18,480 nt of DNA, from positions 1 to 18,480 of the forward strand of contig JAUWIR010000013.1 of assembly GCA_030605265.1 (NCBI GenBank). The letters run 5' to 3'. Below the pieces are notes generated by a model. That model made no database searches. It was not told where the DNA came from and saw only the letters and a list, made by a program, of their open reading frames with translations. The stretch comes from Pseudomonadota bacterium (GTDB lineage: Bacteria > SZUA-182 > DTGQ01). The position numbers and the translations under genes were made by a program. Of this stretch, positions 1-6,058 are shown one piece after another (position 1 is the stretch's first letter; every line of letters starts with the position of its first letter).

Positions 1-205
1 CAACAGGTACAGGCACCGCAACCTTAAACCACTAACCGTACCGTGACATCAATGGAATCCACTATCCTCAACAAGAAAAACAACGTGAAAGAATAGATAA
101 ATTAGTACCGTGACATCAATGGAATCCACTATCCTCAACCTGAAAAATTTGATATTAGAAGATGATGAAAGTACCGTGACATCAATGGAATCCACTATCC
201 TCAAC
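1..205 (-). CRISPR. CRISPR array, leader-proximal end (continues beyond the window)
   Basis: Three identical 35-nt repeats lie at 38-72, 105-139 and 171-205. The first four bases (caac) match the last four bases of the repeat, so a fourth copy is cut by the window edge. Spacers are 33 nt (5-37), 32 nt (73-104) and 31 nt (140-170). On the minus strand the repeat begins GTTGAGGATAG and ends CACGGTAC; a GTT start is common for repeats read in the crRNA direction. That direction also agrees with the minus-strand cas genes, so the array is probably read leftwards and 171-205 is the repeat nearest the leader. The perfect repeat identity fits an array that is still acquiring spacers. The subtype cannot be assigned because no effector gene is visible. 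Confidence 0.96.
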
Positions 206-340
206 AGTTGGATATTATTGGGATAATAAAAATGAGCTTAATAAGGAAAAGCCCCCACAGACAATGATTTCATATAGTTGATGGGAAGTATCTTCCTTTT
301 CGAAGCCCATAGAAGCGGATTCCTTAAAAAAAATAACCAG

Positions 341-377
341 TTATCAACATGGGAAGCGGATTCACTATGCCTTAAAC
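341..377 (-). repeat. Degenerate CRISPR-repeat-like sequence in the leader
   Basis: Read on the minus strand from 377, the sequence GTTTAAGGCATAGTGAATCC resembles the repeat start GTTGAGGATAGTGGATTCC, allowing two one-base insertions and a few substitutions. It continues into ATGTTGAT, comparable to ATTGATGT in the repeat. A shorter related block with AATCCGCTTC occurs at about 302-328. It may be a decayed repeat or an integration-guiding leader motif, or the match may be by chance. Confidence 0.4.
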
Positions 378-405
378 ATATAACAAAAATCGTATAATAA
401 GTCAA
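377..405 (-). promoter_or_regulatory. Candidate sigma-70-type promoter for the CRISPR array
   Basis: On the minus strand TTGACT (400-405) is followed after 17 bp by TATATG (377-382). This is a good -35, ideal spacing and a fair -10. The predicted transcript would start near 370 and reach the first repeat after about 165 nt. This is read from the sequence by consensus matching only. Confidence 0.45.
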
Positions 406-590
406 TGATTGCTTTTAGTTAACCTTATATTCCCAGGCCTTGTTCCTTTCCGGCTTTTTTCGCATTTATCCCCTATTTTGAGGCTATTGAGAAAAACCTC
501 TATGTTATTTTTAGCCTGACTTTGAGTTAAGTGCATGATTTTAAATATAAAAACGTATTATATAAATTTCGAAGACTTCTGATTCCTTCT

Positions 591-1604
591 TTACCATTTA
601 AACTTATATGTTCGGTAATCACCTTTATTTTTAATAGATTGTACAAGCTTGGTTACCTGTTCATAGATTAGCTCCGGAATTTTATCTTTCTTCCATCGTT
701 CCAATATCGTTTGTACCAATAATTTTTTTGTAGTTTGAGATAGTCGGCCGTTTTTATCTATTACTGCTTCCTTATGCTTTTGACATATAAAATTAAGCAC
801 CGGTCTATCTATTGCCCAGGGCCTGAATTCTTCCATGAGATCGAATACCAACGATGAGCGGTTCCTTTGTGGTGAATGAAGAAAGCTTGTTTGTAAAGAT
901 AGGCCGGCCCGGACTACGGCATGTTCGACTTTAGCCCTCAAAAGAGCATATCCATAATTAAGCGATGAATTTACCGGATCGGTAGCGCCCTGACAGACAC
1001 GACTGGGAAACGGCGTTTGTTTTGGCAGTAAAGAACCATAGGCATGCCAATACGAGATTGCCGCCTGCCCCTCGATACCAAATAATTTATTTCTAAATTC
1101 TTCTATTTCACTATAATTATTCTGATGCCTGAGCGTATGAAGTCGAACTAATGACTTGTCCATCCTTTTCAAATCCTTGTGCAAGGTATCCTTAAACCAC
1201 AAAATTTTTGATTTCCGACTCTTTCCGAAATATTTCAAGAGGTTCATTTGGTTTCTTATTTTACCGTCAATCACAGCACAGCCGATACTTAGCACAAACG
1301 GAATAGATTTGGCCACCCGGGCCTGTGCCAGTTGCAGCTCGGGTGAATCAGATTTTGGCGAAGCTATAATGCCCGTGACTGTGCCGGCATTACCCATAAA
1401 AAGTATAGGGATGTTGTGCTCCATACAAAGATTAATAACAGAGCCTGTTATTCTGACCCTGTCAGTAAATAAACTGACGGAACAAATCCGCCTTATGGGA
1501 ACTTGTCTTATTAATTTCTTGTCTTTGGAAATTACCAAAGCTTCACCGGATTTATAGAGAGCTACTCCGGGTACGGTAATTCCAAGGTCAATGGTGTTGG
1601 ACAT
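591..1604 (-). CDS. cas1: Cas1, CRISPR integrase
   Basis: Cas1 is the metal-dependent integrase that, with Cas2, inserts new spacers at the leader end of the array. The 337-residue product has the usual family length. The catalytic signature is visible in order: Glu178 in GIEGQAA, His243 in SFLHS, and Asp255/Glu258 in FDLMEEFRP. The N-terminal beta-rich half (about 1-90) precedes the all-helical catalytic domain. The start is set by AGGAGGA at 1611-1617, six bases upstream of the ATG. It is the last gene before the array and follows the reverse transcriptase after a 225-bp gap (1605-1829). That gap looks non-coding and holds short filler-like repeats such as GCTATTAGCTATTAGC. Cas1 is not fused to the RT, unlike many RT-CRISPR loci. 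All three catalytic positions are intact, so activity is expected. Confidence 0.97.
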   Translation of the reverse strand: MSNTIDLGITVPGVALYKSGEALVISKDKKLIRQVPIRRICSVSLFTDRVRITGSVINLCMEHNIPILFMGNAGTVTGIIASPKSDSPELQLAQARVAKSIPFVLSIGCAVIDGKIRNQMNLLKYFGKSRKSKILWFKDTLHKDLKRMDKSLVRLHTLRHQNNYSEIEEFRNKLFGIEGQAAISYWHAYGSLLPKQTPFPSRVCQGATDPVNSSLNYGYALLRAKVEHAVVRAGLSLQTSFLHSPQRNRSSLVFDLMEEFRPWAIDRPVLNFICQKHKEAVIDKNGRLSQTTKKLLVQTILERWKKDKIPELIYEQVTKLVQSIKNKGDYRTYKFKW

Positions 1605-1829
1605 ATATGTTCCTCCTCTGATTTTAGAATCCTGATTCTTGATTTCGTGCTTTTTCTACAAAAAATTTTCGCAACCCTTTTTTGTAGGGGCCCTGGTTTG
1701 TTCGGGGTTAGTGCATAACAGGAATTTTCATTTTTTTATACTGAGTTTTTGTGATCAGTAGTCAGCATTCATAAAATTTTTTTGCTAATAGCTAATAGCC
1801 GGCTCGATATGAGATAATACCCGGGTTAT

Positions 1830-2711
1830 TTAGGCTGTTGGTTCTTTCCTAAAGAAAACTCCAAGAAAAGAAAACCCATGATAAATATCAAAAATATGCG
1901 TCTTTTCACGTTTTATAGTAAGACCGTAGTCTCTTTCAAGGTTCCCTTTCATATAATTTAATCCGCCTTGAGCCTTTGTTTTGGAATCAGTTAAAAGAAG
2001 AAGGTCATCACAATATCTAAAATAATGACGGTTTTTGCTCATTTGCTTATCAAATGGAGTGAGATAAATATTGGACAAAAGGGGTGAGAGACATGAACCC
2101 TGGAGGATACCTTTTCGAGGCCCGCCCTGCTTGATTAAAATTTGTAAAAGCCGAATGGTTTGTGAACAATGAACGTACTGTTGTAAGATGCAGAGTAACC
2201 GTTTATGAGAGATTGAGTCAAAGAAGCTTTTTATATCTAATTTGACGCCAACAGGATAATTATTTATCAACTGGAGTACTCTTTTTTGTACTTCCTGAAC
2301 GGAGTTATTGGGCCGGAAGGCATAACAGCAGGGGGAAAAAATTATTTCTAATTTTGGCCTCAGGACATTTAAGACTGCTCTTTGAACTATTCGGTCCCTG
2401 AAGTTTATCAGGGCTATTTTTCTCTTTTTGGGAAATAAAAAAAAATATTTGACGGAAGACGGGCGATAGGAGCTATTTTGAAGATTGAAAGACAGGGTTT
2501 TTATTCTTTGTTTAAAATGGGTTTTAAAATCAAGTACATCTCTATCTCTTTTATGTTGAGGCGTTAGGTTTTTATACTCTTGATTAAAGACGGTTTCCAG
2601 ATTTTTCCAAGAGGTAATTTCCCTAAAGATGTTTCCGGAGGCCATGCTTATCTTGCTTATCTTGTTTGGTTTTATTATCAAGCCGCCTCTCATATTCAAT
2701 CCCCTCTTCAT
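1830..2711 (-). CDS. CRISPR-associated reverse transcriptase, stand-alone
   Basis: This is an RNA-dependent DNA polymerase of the group II intron-like lineage, in the position of RTs that let Cas1-Cas2 take spacers from RNA. In the 293-residue protein I can follow the RT blocks: RT1 near 94-111 (INFRDRIVQRAV), RT2 130-146 (YAFRPNNSV), RT3 155-171 with Asp159 (KLDIKSFFDS), RT4 200-221 (GILQGSCLSPLLSNIYL), RT5 229-240 with Y233-C-D-D236, RT6 to about 271 and RT7 279-287 (GFSFLGVFF). The box is YCDD rather than the common YADD. Only six residues follow RT7, so there is no recognisable thumb/maturase, endonuclease or Cas6 domain. The start is supported by AGGAGG eight bases upstream; an in-frame ATG six codons later is possible. 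It lies 38 bp after cas2 in the same orientation. It is not retron-like in context. Confidence 0.96.
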   Translation of the reverse strand: MKRGLNMRGGLIIKPNKISKISMASGNIFREITSWKNLETVFNQEYKNLTPQHKRDRDVLDFKTHFKQRIKTLSFNLQNSSYRPSSVKYFFLFPKKRKIALINFRDRIVQRAVLNVLRPKLEIIFSPCCYAFRPNNSVQEVQKRVLQLINNYPVGVKLDIKSFFDSISHKRLLCILQQYVHCSQTIRLLQILIKQGGPRKGILQGSCLSPLLSNIYLTPFDKQMSKNRHYFRYCDDLLLLTDSKTKAQGGLNYMKGNLERDYGLTIKREKTHIFDIYHGFSFLGVFFRKEPTA

Positions 2712-2749
2712 TAATCAATCCTCCTTTTCGCTTAAAATCTATTTTTATG

Positions 2750-3025
2750 TTAAATGATCAGTAATTTTTTGTTCCTGAGGCTGTCTTCTTCCCTGGTTAC
2801 CTCTATCTTGTTTTGGCAATCCCGGCAAAGATAATAATAGCGTACTGAATCATCCGGGCTTTTAATTATCCTTTTTACTTTTGCCTGAAGACCCCTAAAA
2901 TCTCTTTTATTGACATCGCATTCAAAAACACTCAATTGAACGGGCTCGCCATATCCCAACAAAAGCTTTCGTAAACTATTGCGCCTTTTATTATTTGAAA
3001 TATCATAGGCAAGAACCACGTACAT
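2750..3025 (-). CDS. cas2: Cas2, CRISPR adaptation protein
   Basis: Cas2 is the small ferredoxin-fold dimer that holds the two Cas1 dimers and the prespacer in the integration complex. The 91-residue protein begins MYVVLAYDIS, with the family Asp at residue 8. It continues with the usual helix (NNKRRNSLRKLLLGYG), the strand QLSVFECDV and the C-terminal strand VRYYYLCRDC. Length and layout match canonical Cas2. It starts only 13 bp after the stop of the TonB-like gene and ends 38 bp before the RT, so it physically ties the adaptation genes to the envelope genes upstream. The ribosome site is weaker than its neighbours' (GAGGGG), consistent with translational coupling to the preceding stop. Confidence 0.94.
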   Translation of the reverse strand: MYVVLAYDISNNKRRNSLRKLLLGYGEPVQLSVFECDVNKRDFRGLQAKVKRIIKSPDDSVRYYYLCRDCQNKIEVTREEDSLRNKKLLII

Positions 3026-3038
3026 TGTTTTTGGCCCC

Positions 3039-4142
3039 TCAAGCCCCTATAGGATCATCTATTTCTCTCGAAGATCCGTCACTTAAATAGACACGCTCAA
3101 CCTTGAGTCTTGCTTTTTGAAACAGGGCTTCCACTGTCGTTACTTCTGAAATCAGAAGGTCCATTTGCTGAAAAAGAGACACCAGATGTCCGAGCCACCG
3201 CATTTCAAGTGATGAGGGAATCAGCAGCAAAATTTTCAAATATTCAGGGGAAGTGTTCAGTCGAGAAGCGACCTGGTTTTTTTGCTTATCCCATTGAGCG
3301 TCTTCCACCACCCGTTTAAAGGGTGAAAACCCCTCAAGCTCGCCCTTATTGAAAGGAAGGGCCTCTTCACTAAATAAATTGATTTCAAAAAGGTCCCGGC
3401 CATTTATGTCATATATCAGGGTCTTTGCCCCTAAAGCATAGAGCTGCCTCATATAGGTATAGGGATCACTATAATTAAGAATAAGAGAAGGAAATCTTCC
3501 CTCCTTCATCTTACCTATATGCTTTCTGCCCAAAGCTACAAGCTCTTTTGATGAAAGTTTTTTGGCTATCTTAACCCGCTCCTTTTTAGGACTGTTAATT
3601 TTTGGTTTTGTACTTTTACTTTTCTTTTGAGCAGGCGCTGTTGGTTTGTGTTTTGTTTTTGGTTCGGCAATATCTGCTTTCTCGGGTTTTTTCACCTGGT
3701 CATTTTCAAGGGACGGCATTTTCAGGGCAACTTTATCGACTTTTTGCATTATGGTTGATGATTTTTCTTTTGCTTGTGCCGGTGATAGACGATAAATGGC
3801 CTTTAAGATGAAAAAGTGGGAGCAAAGGGATAAAATGAAAAATAAGCCGATCAGTTTGCTTTTCCTTGAGTAGGAAAGTAGGCGACGAAGATTGGGGCCG
3901 CCACCCCACCCACTCTGCTCTTGCTTATAATCTTCGTTTTGAGGGTTTTCACCAGCCCCTCCTCCTTCACCCATATTCTCTCTTTCACTTATATTCTCTT
4001 TGGTATAAGCATCTTTATCCATCAATCGATCGGGCTCTTTGTCTTGAGAGGAAAAACTATCCACCGGATTGCTCAAATTGGGAAGCCCGGGAATAGAATC
4101 AAAATCATCAAAAGACACTCTGCCGATATCTTTTGGCTGCAT
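3039..4142 (-). CDS. TonB-like bitopic membrane protein with Lys/Pro-rich linker
   Basis: The family is not recognised from sequence. The 367-residue protein has a polar, acidic N-terminal region of about 95 residues, one hydrophobic segment (about 97-117), a Lys/Pro-rich linker (about 150-195, e.g. KHKPTAPAQKKSKSTKPK), and a folded C-terminal region (196-367) predicted to be periplasmic. Inner-membrane anchor, stretched charged linker and periplasmic domain is the topology of TonB/TolA-type transducers driven by ExbB-ExbD or TolQ-TolR, both of which have homologues a few genes upstream. The cytoplasmic tail is far longer than in TonB and I see no standard TonB C-terminal motif. The start has AAGGAGGG in place and overlaps the end of the transglycosylase frame by 35 bp. 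Its stop is 13 bp from cas2. The energy-transducer role is inference. Confidence 0.72.
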   Translation of the reverse strand: MQPKDIGRVSFDDFDSIPGLPNLSNPVDSFSSQDKEPDRLMDKDAYTKENISERENMGEGGGAGENPQNEDYKQEQSGWGGGPNLRRLLSYSRKSKLIGLFFILSLCSHFFILKAIYRLSPAQAKEKSSTIMQKVDKVALKMPSLENDQVKKPEKADIAEPKTKHKPTAPAQKKSKSTKPKINSPKKERVKIAKKLSSKELVALGRKHIGKMKEGRFPSLILNYSDPYTYMRQLYALGAKTLIYDINGRDLFEINLFSEEALPFNKGELEGFSPFKRVVEDAQWDKQKNQVASRLNTSPEYLKILLLIPSSLEMRWLGHLVSLFQQMDLLISEVTTVEALFQKARLKVERVYLSDGSSREIDDPIGA

Positions 4143-4497
4143 CCTTTACCCTCCTTACATAGTTTATGGTTTCCGATATTTTAGGGATTCTATAGCCGGC
4201 CGCAATGACCCTGCCTGGGCCACAGTTATAGCCCGCTATAGCTAATTCCTTGTTATTAAATCTGCTTAGTAAACCTTTGAGGTAATGAATTCCAACCTGA
4301 ATATTCATATCTTCATTAAAAAGCTCTTTGCGGCTTACTCCATAAGGTGCGGCGGTTCCCGCCAATATCTGCATTACCCCCAGCGCCTTTTTGGGTGAGA
4401 CTGCCCATTTATCAAATCCGGATTCAACCTCGGCAACAGCCAGAACAAGGCTTGGCTCTATTCCTCCAATTCGGCGAGACCAATAGACAATTTTTTT
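4108..4497 (-). CDS. Lytic transglycosylase domain (SLT-type), no start codon of its own
   Basis: Lytic transglycosylases cleave the MurNAc-GlcNAc bond of peptidoglycan in the periplasm. The frame is open from a TAA at 4498-4500 to the stop at 4108. It carries the SLT signature in order: IEPSLVLAVAEVESGFD with catalytic Glu at codon 4423-4425, AVSPKKALGVMQI, then YNCGPGRV and ETINYVRRV. An ATG exists only inside the domain (4374), after the catalytic Glu, so it cannot be the real start. Upstream there is no ATG, GTG or TTG in frame, and no signal peptide. The frame is -1 relative to the preceding membrane-anchored protein, and the A9 tract at 4491-4499 lies where the two frames meet. The most likely product is therefore a fused, anchored enzyme of about 382 residues made by slippage. 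An assembly or sequencing error in the homopolymer is the main alternative. Confidence 0.82.
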   Translation of the reverse strand, partial: KKIVYWSRRIGGIEPSLVLAVAEVESGFDKWAVSPKKALGVMQILAGTAAPYGVSRKELFNEDMNIQVGIHYLKGLLSRFNNKELAIAGYNCGPGRVIAAGYRIPKISETINYVRRVKDAAKRYRQSVF

Positions 4498-5255
4498 TTA
4501 ATGCCGGCGGCATCCGAATCGCCCTCCGGACCGGTATTGTCCGCAGGACTGGCGGCATCCAAATCGACCCTTGGAACGGTATTGTCCACAGGAGGAGTAC
4601 CTTTGAGCTTTTCCGGGTAGCCGAGGGCTGATTTTCGGGTTAGGGACTGAGCGGCTTTTAAAATTGAGAGGATAGATATGATATCCTGTGTAGTCAGGTC
4701 ATCGGACCTTTTTTTCTTGGCCCTGTTAGCGGCCCTTTTAGCCTTAAGGTTGGCCTTAGGGCCTTTTGTCGTCTCTTGAACAGGCTTTCGGTATACTTTA
4801 TTTTCTATCTTTACCTCAAATAACTTTGTTCCATTAAATGGTTTAGCGCCATTAAATAAGTTTGCTTCATTAAATGGGCTTGCTTCATTAACCGGTTTTG
4901 TTTCATCAAACAGTTTTGCTTCATCGTCATAGTCGAACAATCTTTTTCCGGTTGCATCGTCTTTAAAGATAGTGAGCCTGTTCCGTTTGCTTAATTTATC
5001 CCTTCCTTTTTCCTTTCCTTTTTCGCTTTCAGGCCCTTTTTGAAAAAGAGCGTGGTTAATGACCCCCTGATGATCTACCGTTTTATCTTCTCCTTGAGTA
5101 ATATCTGAGGAGGGCTCTTGAAGGCGCATCTTTATTTCAAGGGCTTTTTGACCAAGGTCCGCTACATGTGCTCTAATAGACCGGCCCGAAAAGGACATCC
5201 AAAAGAGCACAATCACTGCCAGGGTTAAAATAACAATACAAAGGTTTTTTATCAT
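4458..5255 (-). CDS. Signal-anchored periplasmic protein, probable N-terminal part of a frameshifted transglycosylase
   Basis: The start at 5253-5255 (MIKNLCIVILTLAVIVLFWM) has GGAGGT eight bases upstream and overlaps the stop of the ExbD-like gene as ATGA, so it is preferred over longer in-frame starts. Residues about 4-22 form an uncleaved-looking signal anchor. The rest is polar and low complexity: a hexapeptide repeat of the type FNEANL/FNGAKP (DNA 4816-4923), a basic Lys/Arg/Ala stretch (KAKRAANRAKKKR), a short helical part and a Pro/Asp-rich tail. The 265-residue product ends ELEE at TAG 4458, and just before this the A9 tract allows a -1 shift into the transglycosylase domain. On its own it has no recognisable enzymatic domain. 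It may act as the export anchor and periplasmic spacer of the enzyme, with both a short and a fused form made. Confidence 0.75.
   Translation of the reverse strand: MIKNLCIVILTLAVIVLFWMSFSGRSIRAHVADLGQKALEIKMRLQEPSSDITQGEDKTVDHQGVINHALFQKGPESEKGKEKGRDKLSKRNRLTIFKDDATGKRLFDYDDEAKLFDETKPVNEASPFNEANLFNGAKPFNGTKLFEVKIENKVYRKPVQETTKGPKANLKAKRAANRAKKKRSDDLTTQDIISILSILKAAQSLTRKSALGYPEKLKGTPPVDNTVPRVDLDAASPADNTGPEGDSDAAGIKKKLSIGLAELEE
4491..4499 (-). promoter_or_regulatory. A9 slippery tract, candidate frameshift or transcriptional slippage site
   Basis: Nine consecutive A residues on the minus strand (ATT-AAA-AAA-AAA-TTG in the upstream frame) sit 11 codons before that frame's TAG. A -1 shift here enters the transglycosylase frame just ahead of its conserved domain. 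Runs of this length are known sites of polymerase slippage and -1 ribosomal frameshifting. Confidence 0.6.
4816..4923 (-). repeat. Six tandem 18-bp units encoding a hexapeptide repeat
   Basis: Six consecutive 18-bp units (4816, 4834, 4852, 4870, 4888 and 4906 as starts) vary around a core like TTAAATAAGTTTGCTTCA on the plus strand. They encode a repeating hexapeptide of the form FN-E/G-A-x-x in the linker of the signal-anchored protein. The period is in frame, so copy-number change would lengthen or shorten the periplasmic linker without breaking the gene. Confidence 0.8.
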
Positions 5256-5680
5256 GATTTGATACCTCCATCCATACTTGTTGCATAGCTTATTTCCTTT
5301 ACTCCCGCCTTCATAAGTTTTGAGGTCAGGAGGCAAAACTCCCGCCACTCGAAATTTACCCGGTGCCCCCCCCTTATGATCACTGAGGCGGCTTTGGTCT
5401 TTTGAATCAAGTCCATGAGTTGGCATAAGGTTACCTCCTGGTCGTTATAAAAATAGACTTTTTGTTTTTCTCCTTGTTTTATAGTGATAAAAACCGCCTT
5501 AAGCGCCGTTATTCCAGTATCTTGAATATCAGATGTACGGGGCAAATTAACCGGGGGCAGTTTAGCTTCCTTCCCCTCTGGTGAAAAAGACATAACCGAA
5601 TTAATTCCCATGAGGACCGAGACCAGAAGGATGAACATATCTGTAAAGACAATCCTTGATGAAGGAACAATGTGTTTCAT
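5252..5680 (-). CDS. ExbD/TolR-like proton-channel subunit
   Basis: ExbD/TolR proteins pair with an ExbB/TolQ pentamer in the inner membrane and turn proton flow into motion of a periplasm-spanning partner. The 142-residue protein has a single N-terminal membrane segment (about 10-30) carrying Asp14 in VFTDMFILL, the position of the essential membrane aspartate. A linker follows containing LPPVNLP, then a periplasmic alpha/beta domain (about 55-140) with the family pattern VFITIKQG...VYFYNDQEV...ASVIIRGGHRV...LMKAGVKEI. Length is normal for ExbD. A GGAGGG site precedes the ATG. It starts 15 bp after the ExbB-like gene and its stop overlaps the start of the next gene (ATGA), so the channel pair and the anchored transglycosylase are translationally linked. 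Confidence 0.86.
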   Translation of the reverse strand: MKHIVPSSRIVFTDMFILLVSVLMGINSVMSFSPEGKEAKLPPVNLPRTSDIQDTGITALKAVFITIKQGEKQKVYFYNDQEVTLCQLMDLIQKTKAASVIIRGGHRVNFEWREFCLLTSKLMKAGVKEISYATSMDGGIKS

Positions 5681-5695
5681 AGAATATCCCTCCTT

Positions 5696-6058
5696 TTAAG
5701 TGCGCTTCATAACTAAAAGCCCGAAGGAGGCCTCCAGACTGATAAAAATACCGGCAATCGTGCTCCAAAACCCTGTGCTCAGGATGAAAAACATTCTTTG
5801 TCTTATTTCCTCAGCCGTTGCGTTGTCCAGTCGAAATGAGACACTAAGGGCATAGACAGAGCCAAGAAGCCCCAAAATAGAGGCTGTTTCCTTGGCGTAA
5901 GCCAAAATCACCTCTATCCAATCGCTTATCTTCCGCTTGGTAAAGATGGAGCAGAGAACATAGATAACCAGGGTCTGGGAAATGACCGAGATGGGAAGCA
6001 AACCCCAAAGGACCGGGCCCACATACCTGTATAGGTAGCCTAGCTCGTTTATCATCAT
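5696..6058 (-). CDS. Compact MotA/TolQ/ExbB-like proton-channel subunit
   Basis: The 120-residue protein has three hydrophobic segments: about 17-39, 58-75 and 89-115. The second contains ETASILGLLGSVYALSVSF, the ExbB/TolQ pattern of a Gly-Leu-Leu-Gly turn, and the third contains STGFWSTIAGIFISLEA, comparable to the TTALGL helix. It is about half the usual length of ExbB/TolQ because the loop between the first two helices is only about 18 residues, so the large cytoplasmic domain is missing. Pairing with the ExbD-like gene immediately downstream supports the assignment. The start ATG overlaps the preceding stop (ATGA) behind AAGGAGAGG; the second of two adjacent ATGs is equally possible. Confidence 0.8.
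   Translation of the reverse strand: MMINELGYLYRYVGPVLWGLLPISVISQTLVIYVLCSIFTKRKISDWIEVILAYAKETASILGLLGSVYALSVSFRLDNATAEEIRQRMFFILSTGFWSTIAGIFISLEASFGLLVMKRT

Larger units (their letters stand above)
206..590 (-). promoter_or_regulatory. CRISPR leader / cas1-array intergenic region
   Basis: This 385-bp non-coding AT-rich stretch separates the cas1 stop from the first repeat and is in the expected leader position for an array read leftwards. It contains a plausible promoter (377-405), a repeat-like sequence at 341-377 and a shorter related copy around 302-328. A second TATAAT-like hexamer sits at 557-562 on the minus strand without a convincing -35. I see no open reading frame and no clear intrinsic terminator after cas1. 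Calling it a leader rests on position, not on a recognised conserved leader motif. Confidence 0.7.

Noticed and set aside
5..170. Spacers appear to have open reading frames in the sense opposite to the crRNA, suggesting mRNA targets
   Set aside because: Open frames of about ten codons in AT-rich 31-33-nt spacers are expected by chance, and three spacers are too few.
1156..1557. Plus-strand open frame within cas1
   Set aside because: It is the complement of a clearly coding Cas1 frame, has no ribosome site and resembles no protein family.
1605..1829. Remnant of an RT thumb or RT-Cas1 fusion linker between RT and cas1
   Set aside because: The minus-strand translation is broken by many stops and the sequence consists of short filler repeats, so no coding remnant can be shown.
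1830..2749. Retron or group II intron
   Set aside because: No msr/msd-like structured RNA or intron domain V is visible, the RT lacks maturase and endonuclease regions, and it lies between cas2 and cas1.
4108..4374. A separate 88-residue transglycosylase starting at the ATG 4374
   Set aside because: That start lies after the catalytic Glu and the first conserved block, so the product would be dead and unexported.
5256..5426. Longer N-terminus for the signal-anchored protein
   Set aside because: The extension overlaps the ExbD-like coding region; the ATG at 5253-5255 has a good ribosome site and puts the membrane anchor at the N-terminus.
5252..6058. Zorya defence system (ZorA/ZorB)
   Set aside because: ZorA has a long cytoplasmic tail and ZorB an OmpA-like domain; neither is present, nor are ZorC, ZorD or ZorE.
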